Shown here one piece after another: positions 40,401 to 49,459 of a DNA stretch of 64,000 nucleotides. The stretch lies in the NCBI RefSeq assembly GCF_020905295.1, contig NZ_JAJJMM010000001.1, forward strand, positions 2,542,001 through 2,606,000, in the 5' to 3' direction. The DNA is from Flavobacterium piscisymbiosum. Its GTDB lineage: Bacteria > Bacteroidota > Bacteroidia > Flavobacteriales > Flavobacteriaceae. A program made the position numbers and the translations under genes. The notes beneath the pieces are model-generated. The model worked only from the letters and a program-made list of their open reading frames with translations. It searched no databases and had not been told where the DNA came from. Within the stretch, counting starts at the first letter, position 1. Each line of letters starts with the position of its first letter.

Positions 40401-42028
40401 GCCGTATACTTAACAATACCATTATTACTCGAAGTTGACGCACTTGGACTATATGGATTATTTGAAGGATCTTGCCATGTGACAGTATAGTTTCCTGACC
40501 CGCCTTTTATATTCAATGTGATACTCCCGTCATTTGCGCCAAAGCAGCTTAAATTGGCTGAAGTCACATCGTAGTTTATTTCTTCTCTTACCAAAAAGGT
40601 TTTAGAGACATTGTCACAAGTTAAAGCATTCTGACTTGTTACAACATAAGTTCCAGGTGCAAGAGCTCCTAATTGATCAATAGGTATGGTCTCGCTGCCA
40701 TTTGTGCAAACAAGAGTATAAGCTGGAGTTCCTGCTAATGGTACATCGAGTATTATTTTTCCGTTTTTTGCACCGGGAGCTGTTACATTATTTACAGATC
40801 CGCTAATGGTAATTGCAGTGGGAGGCTGAAATATTTCTATATCCTGAGGAGCTGACTGACAATTGTTTGCGTCCAAGACTATTACTCTGTAGTTTCCACT
40901 ATTAAATTCTTTGCCTGTTAAACTTGATAGTGGGTATTTTTTAAGAACAGTAGCTCCGTTTACTACTTCTGTTTCACCATTCAGGTTGTAAAAATGAGCG
41001 CCAGTACCTCCATCAGCAGTGATTTGAATTCCTCCTTTTTTGCCATTACATTTTGGATGTATCGGCGTAGCATTAGATGTTAATTTTGTCGCTACAGCTA
41101 TTGCGAAATCTGGACCATCAACATATTTTGTAGGGTCAGGGTTATCAGACGGGGCTGTTTCTTTTACAGTTTGATATCTAAAAGTATATGTTCCTACCTT
41201 AATCCCTTTTATTTTATATTTTAGGGGGGATACCATCTCTACTCCGGGCTTGTCAGAAGAGATAGATACAGGTATGTTAACTCCTACAGGACTGTAGGTA
41301 AAAAGAAATCTTTCATTAAATGCGGCTTCTAATGCTCTGTCAAAAGTAAAGGTAACTTCTCCGTCATCCATACCATTACACGATTCTCCCTTTGCAACAG
41401 GTGGTACACTTGTATCTATCTTAGGAGCACATCCAAAAACATTATACGTAATTGGTTTTGATACCATTGTTACTTTAGGATTTGCATATCTGGAATCGAG
41501 ATTATATCTAAATCTTACATATCCTCTAAAATCTTTCCCTAGTTTAGCTGTCAGATTAAAATTGTCCCCAACAACTGGCTGCCAATTTGAAACACCATCT
41601 AAACTGTAAACAGGCTGAGTACCAGGTTGAAAATTGATAGTTTCACATACTCCTATCTCGATTGGAGTTTTTCTGACATGTGGTGATCTTAAGTAAAAAT
41701 ATTCCGGAGCACAACCTCCTGTAAAAGTTTCTCCATTAGTATATTGTTCATAAGTATAAGTCCTGGTTATTGGTTGGCATCCTGACCTTGCATAACCCGG
41801 TTGCCAGACTATCTTTAAAGGGAAACTCGCTGCAGTTACCGAAAAAATCTGTCCATAATTACTAATTGCACCAAATTGTTGATACAAAGTTGCATTTGAA
41901 TTAGTTGTAATAAGCACGTATGCATTACCAGTATCAGGAAAAATTCTATCAATATCCAGCATAAGTGGTTCTTGTGCAAAAGAAGCAATGCTGTAAAAGA
42001 GCAAGAATAATAGAGTAATTTTTTTCAT
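34418..42028 (-). CDS. giant SprB-repeat adhesin-like protein with T9SS type A sorting domain
   Basis: This is a 2536-residue surface protein with a signal peptide (LLFLLFYSIASFAQ). From about residue 320 to 2340 it holds about 22 diverged copies of a ~75-90-residue unit. The consensus is V-x-C-x-G-x-x-D/N-G-x-I followed by GG-x-x-x-Y-x-Y-x-W, the SprB repeat pattern. A PKD-like stretch follows (~2380-2450). The last ~80 residues start KIYPNPSNGVFTVDV and end KLRKIIIQ, a classic T9SS type A C-terminal sorting domain, so the protein crosses the outer membrane through T9SS. SprB itself is a mobile gliding adhesin; this one sits in a toxin locus instead. I infer a cell-surface filament or receptor-binding role. 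Repeats are protein-level and DNA copies are well diverged. Confidence 0.88.
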   Translation of the reverse strand: MKKITLLFLLFYSIASFAQEPLMLDIDRIFPDTGNAYVLITTNSNATLYQQFGAISNYGQIFSVTAASFPLKIVWQPGYARSGCQPITRTYTYEQYTNGETFTGGCAPEYFYLRSPHVRKTPIEIGVCETINFQPGTQPVYSLDGVSNWQPVVGDNFNLTAKLGKDFRGYVRFRYNLDSRYANPKVTMVSKPITYNVFGCAPKIDTSVPPVAKGESCNGMDDGEVTFTFDRALEAAFNERFLFTYSPVGVNIPVSISSDKPGVEMVSPLKYKIKGIKVGTYTFRYQTVKETAPSDNPDPTKYVDGPDFAIAVATKLTSNATPIHPKCNGKKGGIQITADGGTGAHFYNLNGETEVVNGATVLKKYPLSSLTGKEFNSGNYRVIVLDANNCQSAPQDIEIFQPPTAITISGSVNNVTAPGAKNGKIILDVPLAGTPAYTLVCTNGSETIPIDQLGALAPGTYVVTSQNALTCDNVSKTFLVREEINYDVTSANLSCFGANDGSITLNIKGGSGNYTVTWQDPSNNPYSPSASTSSNNGIVKYTATGFSPGNFKFNIKDNEVPSSGTISAPLTVQSNNRTISGPQSALLVAEPTINQPAPGNTNGSISINPTKGYGNYNYIWTKDGTVFSVPLPQSPNNPRGLGDGTYYVKITDKSTIDPNETDCSITKGPYVLKALNVSISTPTAISCQGGTTNLTAQASGGNGVIKFKWIELIGSLPFVEKEFQGQESSSLTGIKAGNYKVIVTDGDNNTTSFTIYVPDSTNPNITAATSQTPVKCFNGSDGKANIKITNAPANSTYTFRWYKGTSPETLIELTDNIISAQTESTKSGLTAGNYTVTASNSFCQESFSVTVAPATPIIIQEVAGGFKDLKCFGDKNGSIAINVTGGKTPYTYIWKKGTSAIAVNNNLNPTLLEAGIYSVEIRDDNYDSSNPNQCISILENIVISSPNKLEFSYTTTDVTCKSSGDGSIQLNITGGTFKKDTNNKPIYKISCGPPILGTIIDIPNQNIKGLKAGKCTVTVSDDNNCVIATQEIEIKEPALPLAFGTETIVNATGNSLLNGNIKLTNTGGWGNYSYKWYIGEIVDESKLIANENSNLLKDRPAGKYIAVVIDKNKDNLGCAITSAIFEIKEPAVLTLDVTATNTKCNGGQGSIIAVAKGGAEIAQQQSDRQYTYELFLNNVFKEKQIGNSANFTGLPIGQYKITATDSKANVSTIATTSYKNGTIITTGYVELKQPDPILITETSAVKKVLTCFGDQDGKLSVSVSGGTPFTVGAPYHYVWKKLNLLNLIYEPIGTDNPTQINLFYGKYSVEVRDANYDATNPSSCIGILENIIIAQPDQLQFTFTKADVSCYGGNNGTAKLTITGGTKPYTIICNGGTIENQNSTVSGLSEGTYIVRVVDGNSCQTTEQTVIIKQPSASLHISNQVVTPTTGFGLATGKITITATGGTGTYSYEWKNSSGATVGTNSSTLSNVIAGTYTVLVTDLNGCHDSKSYDVYQPTKPILSETHLQSKCNGLLGSLNAIATGGATYNQNQSDRTYSYKLKNKANGVTITKNGNVANFNDIADGDYSLTATDISGIESNTIDVKFTQPTPIVVKLTSRSNVNCFGDQDGTIAISVSGGTPLLVNGNPEYTYQWKRKNTATNTYENFIPTSLNALFAGTYAVEVRDANYNSGNAAYCIGVLENIEITQPADFGFDIDKITYTNPSANNGNDGKLHFEITGGKSNYEYKFYTKDASGNETILNTVANSAVKTVDFTGLIKDHYYISAKDDTGCIKYADFDFTDNPLTLSINQTQLVTCYEANNGVLNINANGGFGIKTISWYLDNTLLSTAILTTENLNLVNAKPGRYYAIIKDSKKVEVTSNTINITQPDLVTFSMSQEPVKCIGDSNGKITLTAAGGNGNFSYRYFYKGVLIKDWQNFSSGVKTTISDLAEGEYTIYVQDSQQCKSTGAAIQVTSPTALSISNTISLPATGKGLSNGSIAITVQGANGNYTYQWFKNDNTNINQITNTAENLSAGKYYVIITDAKGCNLTSPLLEVTEPPLLETSIAVQNVILCRDDKNGSLKPTTIGGFLKPGENYTYKWYANGAVNVLATSTILNNIGKGSYYVTATDSNGNEAKSTTLIVTEPAILDNILTSDYTLCGDSNDWTINATPSGGTAPYYYMWNTGAKTGSIQNVPPSDYSVLVTDSHGCTITKSVTITAPIHLAAAEKIVIPTCYEGSDATIEVTSSGGKAPYTYLWNTGEKSNILSGAAAGDYSVTITDSKGCVINHNYKIENPPKDVINLGEDVTLCFDQTLTINATIDDDKATYFWKSDKGFTSNKAMITVSEPANYTVIVTNKLGCQATDTIKISSQNTAISAEFAVSSQVFKNEKIVIVDISNPIADEIEWVLPPNATVISKNKDFAEISFSKTGQYDITLNTKKGNCTAFQTKQIIVTEGEYEENDPDDTTVQKKFDVKIYPNPSNGVFTVDVLLNKVMPAHVKVYNLNNNLLIDSKTQDGKDNYLFNFSLSGLPSGIYFVLFESQQGNKLRKIIIQ

Positions 42029-42057
42029 ATTGTTTGGGGTATAAAAAAAAGTTATGA

Positions 42058-44136
42058 TTAGAATTTTACCGTAAAAAATACCATTTTAGACATTCTTCCA
42101 TCGATAAACAAAGCTCTTATAGCGTATTTATAATTTGTGTTGATAGTAATTGTGGGATCAGATAATTTTCGGGTTTGCCCGGAAACCATTTGCATTAATT
42201 GAAGTGGTTCATCGGCTGTAGCTTTATAAATTTCAAAACTATCTACTTCAGGAACTTTGTATTCCCATGATAAATCGATACTATTTGCAGAGGTATTCGC
42301 TTGTGCATAAAATCCTTTTACAGCTGGCATTACAGAGGCTTTTGGAACCAAAAAAGCAACTTGTGGAGTAGGGTTAGAAACTAAATTACTTTCGTCCTTG
42401 GCATATATGGCATAACGGTACTTGCTTCCTTCGACTATGTTTTCATCTTTATAGGATTCTTTTTTGTCTTTAATGTCAGCAATTAGCTGCCAATCGCTTT
42501 GTTCATTTTCTTTGCGATAAAGCTGGTGGGAGGCCACATCCTCACTTTGGCTATTAATCCATTCGAGATAAACTGCACCGTCTTTTATTTCATAATTAGT
42601 AAATATGGGTGAAGAAGGAGGGATGACATCCGGTTTTTTTAGAATTAATACCTCAGAAAACGGAGACATATTATAATGAGAGTCTACTGCAATAATTTTA
42701 TAATATACTTTACTGTTTAAACTTTTAATAATTACAGTATCCTGATACATATTGTTTTCCAGAGGACTTACTGTTATTTGGCTAAACTCTTCGTTAGGAT
42801 TGTTTCCTTTATAAATTCGATACCCTAATAAATCTTTTTCTTTATTAGCATCCCAGGTTATTTTTACTATTCCAAGAGAATCAATTGCTCCTTTTAAATT
42901 TATTGGTTTTACCGGAGGTATAGAATCTACAGGTTGCACCAGCATTGGAAACGAGGTTCTATTACTACCTTGCTTGCCTATTGCCGTGATGGTAAAATAA
43001 TTGGTAGAGGCTAATTTGTTGTACATTACGCTTCTGCTTTTTGGAGCAATATTTTTTACTACAGGCAGGTATTTTCCATCATCTGTATCAGAACGATTAA
43101 GTTCAAAACCGGTGATTTCAGAATTGCCTGCTTCATCAAATTCCCAGCTTAATGTTACGGTTTTGTCATCTTTAAAGTTTTTTACGGTAAGATGAGGTAC
43201 AAATTTTAATATCGACTTTCCTGTACCTGAAATTATTTCAGAATAGGGACCTAATTCTCCAAAAGCAGATATTCCCTGAATGCGATAACTATAGGATTTA
43301 TTATTGACAATAGAATCAACATAAAAAATACGACTGTTATTCTCGTTTTGCTGATTCATACTTGTATAAGGCTCTTTATTGATTCTTTCAAAATGTAGTT
43401 TATCCTGAGAACGTTCTATATAATAACTTCCGTAAGCGTGCGCCAATATTTTAAAGTTCCAGCTTAACATCGTGCTTTTATCGGTAAAATGAGCTGTAAA
43501 ATCCATTGGTTTTGGTAAATCCTGATAATCGTTTAGTCCCGTAAACACACCTCCATATTTTATAACTGATTCTTCTTTAGGTACATTCGCAGAAACTCTA
43601 TACATGTATTTTTCGTTTTTTTGTACCGTTTTGTCTTCAAAACCTAGAGCTGCTTTTTTAGCCATTTCAAAATCTTTGTCGGCTGCAAAGAGGGCAAATG
43701 TGAAACGCTGTTCGTTTTCCTCGGATATATTAACGATCGATTCTAATTGGTTTACACCAGATACATTAAAGCTTTCACCATACAGAGCCTGGGCAATAAT
43801 AGCTGCATTATCGTTTTCTTCGATAGTTTTTTCCCAGTTTTCAATTGGTTCCGGTTTTAAAGTTTGTGCTAAAACCTTTTTTTCAGGAGTTGCTAATGTT
43901 TTATTATCGCGGGTTACTGTATAACGTTCCAACAGATATCCATATTTGTTCAGTTTTTTCCAGGTAAGGGCATCACTTGGTCCCCAACGCAGTAAAATTT
44001 TATCTTTTTGTACTCGTACTATAACTTGTATTGCGGGTTCGTTTTTTATTTCTTCTTTTTTGCTTACGTTGTTTTCTTGTGAATGCGTAATGTTAAATCC
44101 AAAAAAAAGAAATGCTATTATATATTGAAGCTTCAT
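42058..44136 (-). CDS. secreted fibronectin type III repeat protein
   Basis: This is a 692-residue protein with a signal peptide (IIAFLFFGFNITHSQ). After a ~200-residue N-terminal region (IQVIVRVQKDKILLRWGPSD, itself FN3-like at its start), about five fibronectin-III domains follow. They are marked by Trp/Tyr patterns: STMLSWNFKILAHAYGSYYIERS, KTVTLSWEFDEAGNSEITGFELNRS, IVKITWDANKEKDLLGYRIYKG, VYLEWINSQSEDVASHQLYRK and IDLSWEYKVPEVDSFEIYK. No catalytic motif and no sorting tail were seen. It begins two bases after the end of the 1567-aa gene, so the genes form one operon. It is likely a scaffold or adhesive component of the locus. Confidence 0.8.
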   Translation of the reverse strand: MKLQYIIAFLFFGFNITHSQENNVSKKEEIKNEPAIQVIVRVQKDKILLRWGPSDALTWKKLNKYGYLLERYTVTRDNKTLATPEKKVLAQTLKPEPIENWEKTIEENDNAAIIAQALYGESFNVSGVNQLESIVNISEENEQRFTFALFAADKDFEMAKKAALGFEDKTVQKNEKYMYRVSANVPKEESVIKYGGVFTGLNDYQDLPKPMDFTAHFTDKSTMLSWNFKILAHAYGSYYIERSQDKLHFERINKEPYTSMNQQNENNSRIFYVDSIVNNKSYSYRIQGISAFGELGPYSEIISGTGKSILKFVPHLTVKNFKDDKTVTLSWEFDEAGNSEITGFELNRSDTDDGKYLPVVKNIAPKSRSVMYNKLASTNYFTITAIGKQGSNRTSFPMLVQPVDSIPPVKPINLKGAIDSLGIVKITWDANKEKDLLGYRIYKGNNPNEEFSQITVSPLENNMYQDTVIIKSLNSKVYYKIIAVDSHYNMSPFSEVLILKKPDVIPPSSPIFTNYEIKDGAVYLEWINSQSEDVASHQLYRKENEQSDWQLIADIKDKKESYKDENIVEGSKYRYAIYAKDESNLVSNPTPQVAFLVPKASVMPAVKGFYAQANTSANSIDLSWEYKVPEVDSFEIYKATADEPLQLMQMVSGQTRKLSDPTITINTNYKYAIRALFIDGRMSKMVFFTVKF

Positions 44137-44137
44137 G

Positions 44138-47100
44138 CTAATTTGATTTGTTGAATGTAAAAATTGAACCTGAACTCGCTCCTTGCTGTCCGCCCGGAAG
44201 AGTATAGTTTAATTTAATATTATAAGTTCCGTCGGGAATCATAGGGAACTTTGAGTTGATGATATAATTGTATTTCTGAATCATTGACTGATTGCCGGAA
44301 TCGACATATTTGCTTACGATTTTATATTGAATATCAACAAAATCAGTTCTATAATAATACGGCAGATTATATCTATAAGGCAGTCTGTCTTTTAAATAGG
44401 AACTGCTTGGATTGTTTATTAAAAAATCCTCATACCACGTCAATAATTCAACGCCTCTCACGGGAGGAAGACCTGTTATTGATACATCGCGGCTCAATTT
44501 AAAATCGGATTCCAGTGGATATCCCTGATAAACTAATGGATAGATTTTATTTTTATAATAAGCATCATCCAAAACAGCTTCTACACTTATCAAAGGTTTG
44601 TTTTGTGTCATTAAACTGCCTACGATTTCTAATTCATCAAATGGTTCTGATGAACTGTTTTCAGCATGAAGCGCATGAACATCGGAATAAATGATTTCAA
44701 CATAAGTGTTTCTTGGCTTTTTTGCAATCATCTTTTCCTGAAATGATTTGTATTGGCTTGTATTGAAATTGTATTGTAATAATTCAACTGATTCACCACC
44801 GGTTACTATCCCTTTCAGTTCATTATTTTTTAATTCAATATTATTATCATTGGCTAAATTTTGCGTCTGATAACTTTCGGTTAAATTACCATTAGCGTCT
44901 TTTTTGGTTTCTAAAGTCATTAATGATAAATTATAGGGTTTAGTGGTTTCTAAAACCGGCAAATCAATAATTACCTTTTTCAAATCTGTATTATATCGAA
45001 TAGAACTGTTAACCGTTTTGTTTCCGGTTTTATAAAAAGCTTTCTGAGATTGTTCAGGTTTTAATTCAAATAAGTAGGCTTGCCCTTGTTTTAGAACAAC
45101 GTATGCTTCTTTGCTTTCATTTTGATACACATATTTTTGATCAAAAACCGGATAACAATACGCAATATTGTTTACAGGAATGTTGTTTGGAGCTGGTCCG
45201 GTACTAAAATTTCTCACTTCGGTCTCCATAGCAATTTGCCCCTGATCATAAATTGTTTTCCATGTACCATTTACTAATTCCTGAAAACTTACCTTTACTG
45301 TTAGTGTCAAATCTGAGTTTTGAGGAAGGACTTCGGAAGAATTAAAACTTAATAAATCAGCCGTTTTATTCCAGCTTGTTGTACCAATAACAGAGATGTC
45401 TCCCTTTTTTATTGTATATTCTTCCAGTTTAAGTCGATACGTTTTTGTTCCGCTATCATCTTCAAGTGTGAAATTTTTATCTACAGGCATGTTAAATCCA
45501 ACTTGAGGAATGGCAAAAACATCTACATCTTTCGTTCCGTTTGAAGGCGTTATATCTGCAATAGATTTCAATCCTGCCAAAGGATCTGCATTTATAAATT
45601 CACATTCTTTTCCAAACTGTAATTTAAACCTAAAACTACCTTTTACTGCGCCTCCGAGAAGACTAAAATTTCCGGCCATATAACCCCGAATCCATACGGG
45701 ATTTGGCAATTTGGCCTGTAATAAAACAGCTCCTCCGCCTTTTATAATCGATATTTTTTTTCTTACGAACAGTAGCTTTATGTTAATACCCAACTCTCCC
45801 TGCAAGTACGCGTAGGATTGGCCATTAGCGTACCATCCATTTATACCAATTTGCCCGGAGCCTTTACATTCGGCCTCACCATAATCTTTCACCATTATAT
45901 CAAATCCAAAACCGGCTTGAAAATTAGCATAGAATATCAAAAAGTTTAAATTTCCGGTTTTAATGCTGAAATCAGAACCAAAAGCAAATCCTTTTCCTGC
46001 TGAAATAGTATTTTCATTTCGCATATAATCTAATTTCGAAGCATCTACCCCCAATAATTGGGCTACAATTGAAGGTGGAGGAGGGCTTGCCGGGATATCA
46101 TCACCTAACATAAAATATCCGCCGGCTTCTACTTCTATAGATCCTATTGCCAGTTTTATGCCTAAACGATCTGTTGGCGTTCCCATACGAATGTACCATT
46201 TGTCCGGCCCAAAATGAAGAACTGCCCATCCCGCTCTGTTGCCTGATGCACGGCCTTTTATAAAACCTCCCGGAGTATCAATATATAAGTCAAAAGAACC
46301 GTGTAAAGTTTTTGCTCTAAAATCAAATTCTATAGCAGCAAATGCATTGATTCCCATAGAATTTTTCACATCGTTTGGATAGAGCTGTTCAGCCGCTTTT
46401 GATAAATCAGAAGTTTTTAATGCTTCAAGAGCGACTTTAGAAAGTAGAGATTCATTTTCAGCAACTGCTTTTAAAGCTCCTGTTAATTCTGCTGCTCCGG
46501 GAATTTCAAAAGGCTGCATAACATGACCTTCACCATAAATACTAATTCTGTTGATTCCTGAGTTATTATTAAAAGCGATTTCAAAACCGGCGCCTCCCCA
46601 AAAAGCATCAGCAGTAGCGGTTCCTGCAAATTTTATTATGGCCTTAACCCCAAGACCTGAATCTGCATCCGGAACATAGTTAGAACCTGAAGCGACAAAC
46701 CTATTACTGTAGCCTTCTTTTTTCATTCTGTAATAAGCACCGCCCCCAAAACCTTTAAAAGTTATTGCTCCCGCCGGAATATTCAGATTATCAACCATGG
46801 CATCAACATACCAGTACCTAAAAGTGGTAGAGCCAAAAATAGCATTTGCTTCTACAGATATTCCTCCTGTAAAATCAGCTCCCAGCATTCCTTTAAATCC
46901 GTTGCCATAAACAGGATCATTATCCATTAAGGTGATGCTCCCTTTCAATTTCATTCCTCCTAAATCGGCGGCAATTTTGACTTCTTCAAATTTAAGATGA
47001 TCAAATTTCCATTTCTGAATCCCCTGATCTCTTGCAAACTTTCCAACAATATTAAATTTAGTCCTTCCGTTAAATTGATCTTTCATCAAATTAACAGAAA

Positions 47101-48841
47101 TATCTATCTTTAAGGAAGCCGATACATCATCTGCAATAATAGCAATTTCGTGTATCGTTATAGGAAAATTAGAAACCTTTGAAGATTCCGGATCAGTTTC
47201 GTCAGTATTTTTATATCCAAAATAATCCGCTTTAAAGTAAGGTACTACAGTTTGTAATTGAAGATTTTGAAAAGTTATTCCTTTAAAAGCGACAGCCTCT
47301 TTTTTATCTGTATCTTCAGAGGCATTAGTTTCAGATGCATCTGCAGTTGGCTTATTGCTTCCGTTTATAGCAAGGCTGCCATAAAGTACGGCTTTAGGCA
47401 GAAAAACGCCTTCTTTTACTTTTAGCTCTACATAAGAGTTTTTCTCGATTTTCGCATTGGCCTTAAATACCTGAAAACAGATGTCACTTTTTATCTCTGC
47501 TTTTAAGAGGTATTCATTATCTAATGGATTAATTATGGCTTTGTAACCAAGTTCGCTTCTTGTATTGGGCTTACATTGTTTGGATGGGTCGGAAACTGGT
47601 AACACAATGTCTCCATCAAATCTTGCGTAGACTAATGAATTGGCTCTGAATCCCATTTCGATATGGCTTACAGAAAATTGCCAGCCTGAAGCGCTCCCTT
47701 TTCCTAAATCCAGAATGTTTTCTGCCGAGAAATTACCTGAAACACCCATTCGGTCTATCAGCAAATTAGTCGCCTGGAATTTTATTCGGTTACTGGTTCC
47801 CTTTTCTTTAAATTGGGGAGGTAAAACTATTTTTAAAGAATTTACATATAATCCTCTCCATAAATTTTCATTACCGGGAACTAAATAGTCTTTTTGATAA
47901 TCTTTTGGCCAAATAATATCGGTCGAATTGTGAAGGTCGCTAAAATCGATAACGGCTTTATTTAACTCAAAACACGTTCCATCATAATCGGTCAATTGAA
48001 AAGCAGGCAAGGTAATTTCTGCTAAAATGTCGTTCCAGTTGGTTACAATTGCTTTAAAAGAAGCCTCGACTCTTTTTGGAGATTTAATTACTTCATAGTT
48101 CTCATCAACAGGTTCTAAAAGATTTCTTGAAAATACTACATCGGCCTGAATCCCCAATTCCTTAAATCCTTTGCAGTCTATAGTAACGTATGTTTTGTTT
48201 GTAATTAAGCCAGTTTGCATATTCAATCCGCCTTTCAGGACCAACAATAAATTCTCGCCATTTATCTTTATCGGAACATCGCCCAGTAGTACAAGATTAG
48301 TATCGCCAACGAGACCACCTTTATGCGAAAGCTTAATATTTTTAGCACCAAAAAACAACTCTTTGGCTTTTCCTGTAGAATCAAATTGCGGAAGAATGAT
48401 TTTTACAAATGCAGTTAATTCTGTGTATTGTGGTGTAAACCTTGCACTACTTATACCCAGAATATATTGAATTCCTCCAATTGTTTTGGATACGCCTAAA
48501 GGCAGCATCGAAAGTTTTTTAGGCTCTAATAAATCAGTAAGATTATTATTTTTTTTTATTTCCTCAAAAGTAGCAATTGCGGTATTTAAGTCATCACTGG
48601 TTTCCTGACTTACCGGATAATTTTGGGTAAGAAAAAAATTGGTAAACTCGCTTTCGGCATTTTTGTGAGGTGAAAAACGGGTTATATTATCTGATTCTTT
48701 TTGTGAAAGAACCTTTAGTAGTGAAGTGTCTTTCTTTAAGCCAATAATAGTATCATTGTTATTGGCAAAACTAACACTGCTAATAAAAAATAAAAGGAAA
48801 AACGATAAATAAGAAGAAAAATTTGGGGTAGTTTTTTTCAA
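44138..48841 (-). CDS. giant secreted beta-rich protein, first gene of the toxin locus
   Basis: This is a 1567-residue protein with a Sec signal (YLSFFLLFFISSVSFANN). I recognise no named family for most of it. Residues ~100-850 are long beta-strand repeats with Gly-rich turns (KGFGGGAYYRMKKEG, LKGSITLMDNDPVYGNGFKGML), suggestive of an elongated beta-fold or barrel. A Pro-run (ASPPPPS) lies near residue 925. Around residues 1080-1190 an Ig-like segment (ITPSNGTKDVDVFAIPQVGFNMPVDKNF) resembles bacterial Ig-like domain 5. The C-terminal ~350 residues are beta-rich with Tyr-rich segments. It is the first gene of a six-gene run, ahead of which a TATATTTG promoter box lies. A structural or outer-membrane role in assembly is inferred from position only. 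Confidence 0.6.
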   Translation of the reverse strand: MKKTTPNFSSYLSFFLLFFISSVSFANNNDTIIGLKKDTSLLKVLSQKESDNITRFSPHKNAESEFTNFFLTQNYPVSQETSDDLNTAIATFEEIKKNNNLTDLLEPKKLSMLPLGVSKTIGGIQYILGISSARFTPQYTELTAFVKIILPQFDSTGKAKELFFGAKNIKLSHKGGLVGDTNLVLLGDVPIKINGENLLLVLKGGLNMQTGLITNKTYVTIDCKGFKELGIQADVVFSRNLLEPVDENYEVIKSPKRVEASFKAIVTNWNDILAEITLPAFQLTDYDGTCFELNKAVIDFSDLHNSTDIIWPKDYQKDYLVPGNENLWRGLYVNSLKIVLPPQFKEKGTSNRIKFQATNLLIDRMGVSGNFSAENILDLGKGSASGWQFSVSHIEMGFRANSLVYARFDGDIVLPVSDPSKQCKPNTRSELGYKAIINPLDNEYLLKAEIKSDICFQVFKANAKIEKNSYVELKVKEGVFLPKAVLYGSLAINGSNKPTADASETNASEDTDKKEAVAFKGITFQNLQLQTVVPYFKADYFGYKNTDETDPESSKVSNFPITIHEIAIIADDVSASLKIDISVNLMKDQFNGRTKFNIVGKFARDQGIQKWKFDHLKFEEVKIAADLGGMKLKGSITLMDNDPVYGNGFKGMLGADFTGGISVEANAIFGSTTFRYWYVDAMVDNLNIPAGAITFKGFGGGAYYRMKKEGYSNRFVASGSNYVPDADSGLGVKAIIKFAGTATADAFWGGAGFEIAFNNNSGINRISIYGEGHVMQPFEIPGAAELTGALKAVAENESLLSKVALEALKTSDLSKAAEQLYPNDVKNSMGINAFAAIEFDFRAKTLHGSFDLYIDTPGGFIKGRASGNRAGWAVLHFGPDKWYIRMGTPTDRLGIKLAIGSIEVEAGGYFMLGDDIPASPPPPSIVAQLLGVDASKLDYMRNENTISAGKGFAFGSDFSIKTGNLNFLIFYANFQAGFGFDIMVKDYGEAECKGSGQIGINGWYANGQSYAYLQGELGINIKLLFVRKKISIIKGGGAVLLQAKLPNPVWIRGYMAGNFSLLGGAVKGSFRFKLQFGKECEFINADPLAGLKSIADITPSNGTKDVDVFAIPQVGFNMPVDKNFTLEDDSGTKTYRLKLEEYTIKKGDISVIGTTSWNKTADLLSFNSSEVLPQNSDLTLTVKVSFQELVNGTWKTIYDQGQIAMETEVRNFSTGPAPNNIPVNNIAYCYPVFDQKYVYQNESKEAYVVLKQGQAYLFELKPEQSQKAFYKTGNKTVNSSIRYNTDLKKVIIDLPVLETTKPYNLSLMTLETKKDANGNLTESYQTQNLANDNNIELKNNELKGIVTGGESVELLQYNFNTSQYKSFQEKMIAKKPRNTYVEIIYSDVHALHAENSSSEPFDELEIVGSLMTQNKPLISVEAVLDDAYYKNKIYPLVYQGYPLESDFKLSRDVSITGLPPVRGVELLTWYEDFLINNPSSSYLKDRLPYRYNLPYYYRTDFVDIQYKIVSKYVDSGNQSMIQKYNYIINSKFPMIPDGTYNIKLNYTLPGGQQGASSGSIFTFNKSN

Positions 48842-48907
48842 ATTTTGAACTGTTAAATTTACTATTAGAACATATAAATGAGTTTAACCTAAAGATTAAA
48901 AATCGGT

Positions 48908-48915
48908 CAAATATA
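48908..48915 (-). promoter_or_regulatory. -7 box (TATATTTG) of the toxin-locus operon
   Basis: On the minus strand TATATTTG matches TAnnTTTG and lies 67 bases ahead of the first gene of the six-gene run. This is the most plausible main promoter. The remaining ~540 bases up to 49459 are AT-rich and hold no gene that I can support. They include an isolated AAAACGTTTT palindrome at 49168-49177 of unknown meaning. Confidence 0.45.
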
Positions 48916-49459
48916 AGATAAATTTAACAAGAAAAAATAGCTGATGTAACAGTTTTAGTTAAAAGTGTAAATGTTTGTCTTTTTTGGTTGTAAAATTTTA
49001 ATGTTTAGCAATAAAATTATGTTAAATATTAAGTTAATGATATATAAATGATTAAAGTTTGTTACTTTAAAATCGAAATAAGTAAAATATTGTTTGTTTG
49101 TTTTTATTTCCATAATCCTTTGCTCAGGTATCTATAGATAATAAATGATGTTTTTTTAAGTGTAAATAAAACGTTTTTAAATGTAGCAGTCAAGATGGTG
49201 TAAAACGTCTTGGATTATTGAAAAAATAATCATTTTATGGTTTTGTTAACATTTTTAAAAAGAGGTTTATTGCCTGTAATTAATAGAAAAATTAGAAATG
49301 TTGCTCATTTTTATTTTTAGTATAATTTACTTTAAAGAGATAAATAAAGCTATTGAAAGAATAGGCAGGATTTGTTTTGTTGTAAAATGCTTTTGGTTAG
49401 CTTTTTGTCTTTTTTGTTATCTGTTAAATAAACAATCAACTTAAACGAGTTTTTAAGTA

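Noticed and set aside
34418..42028. Direct DNA repeats or CRISPR-like array
   Set aside because: The periodicity is at protein level (SprB units); DNA copies are too diverged and too long for a CRISPR array.
49168..49177. AAAACGTTTT palindrome as a third LacI-type operator
   Set aside because: It stands alone in AT-rich DNA without a neighbouring promoter box or sugar gene; chance match is likely.
48842..49459. A hidden gene or structured RNA in the 618-bp gap
   Set aside because: Only short AT-rich frames and no stable long hairpin were seen; a regulatory RNA cannot be excluded without RNA data.
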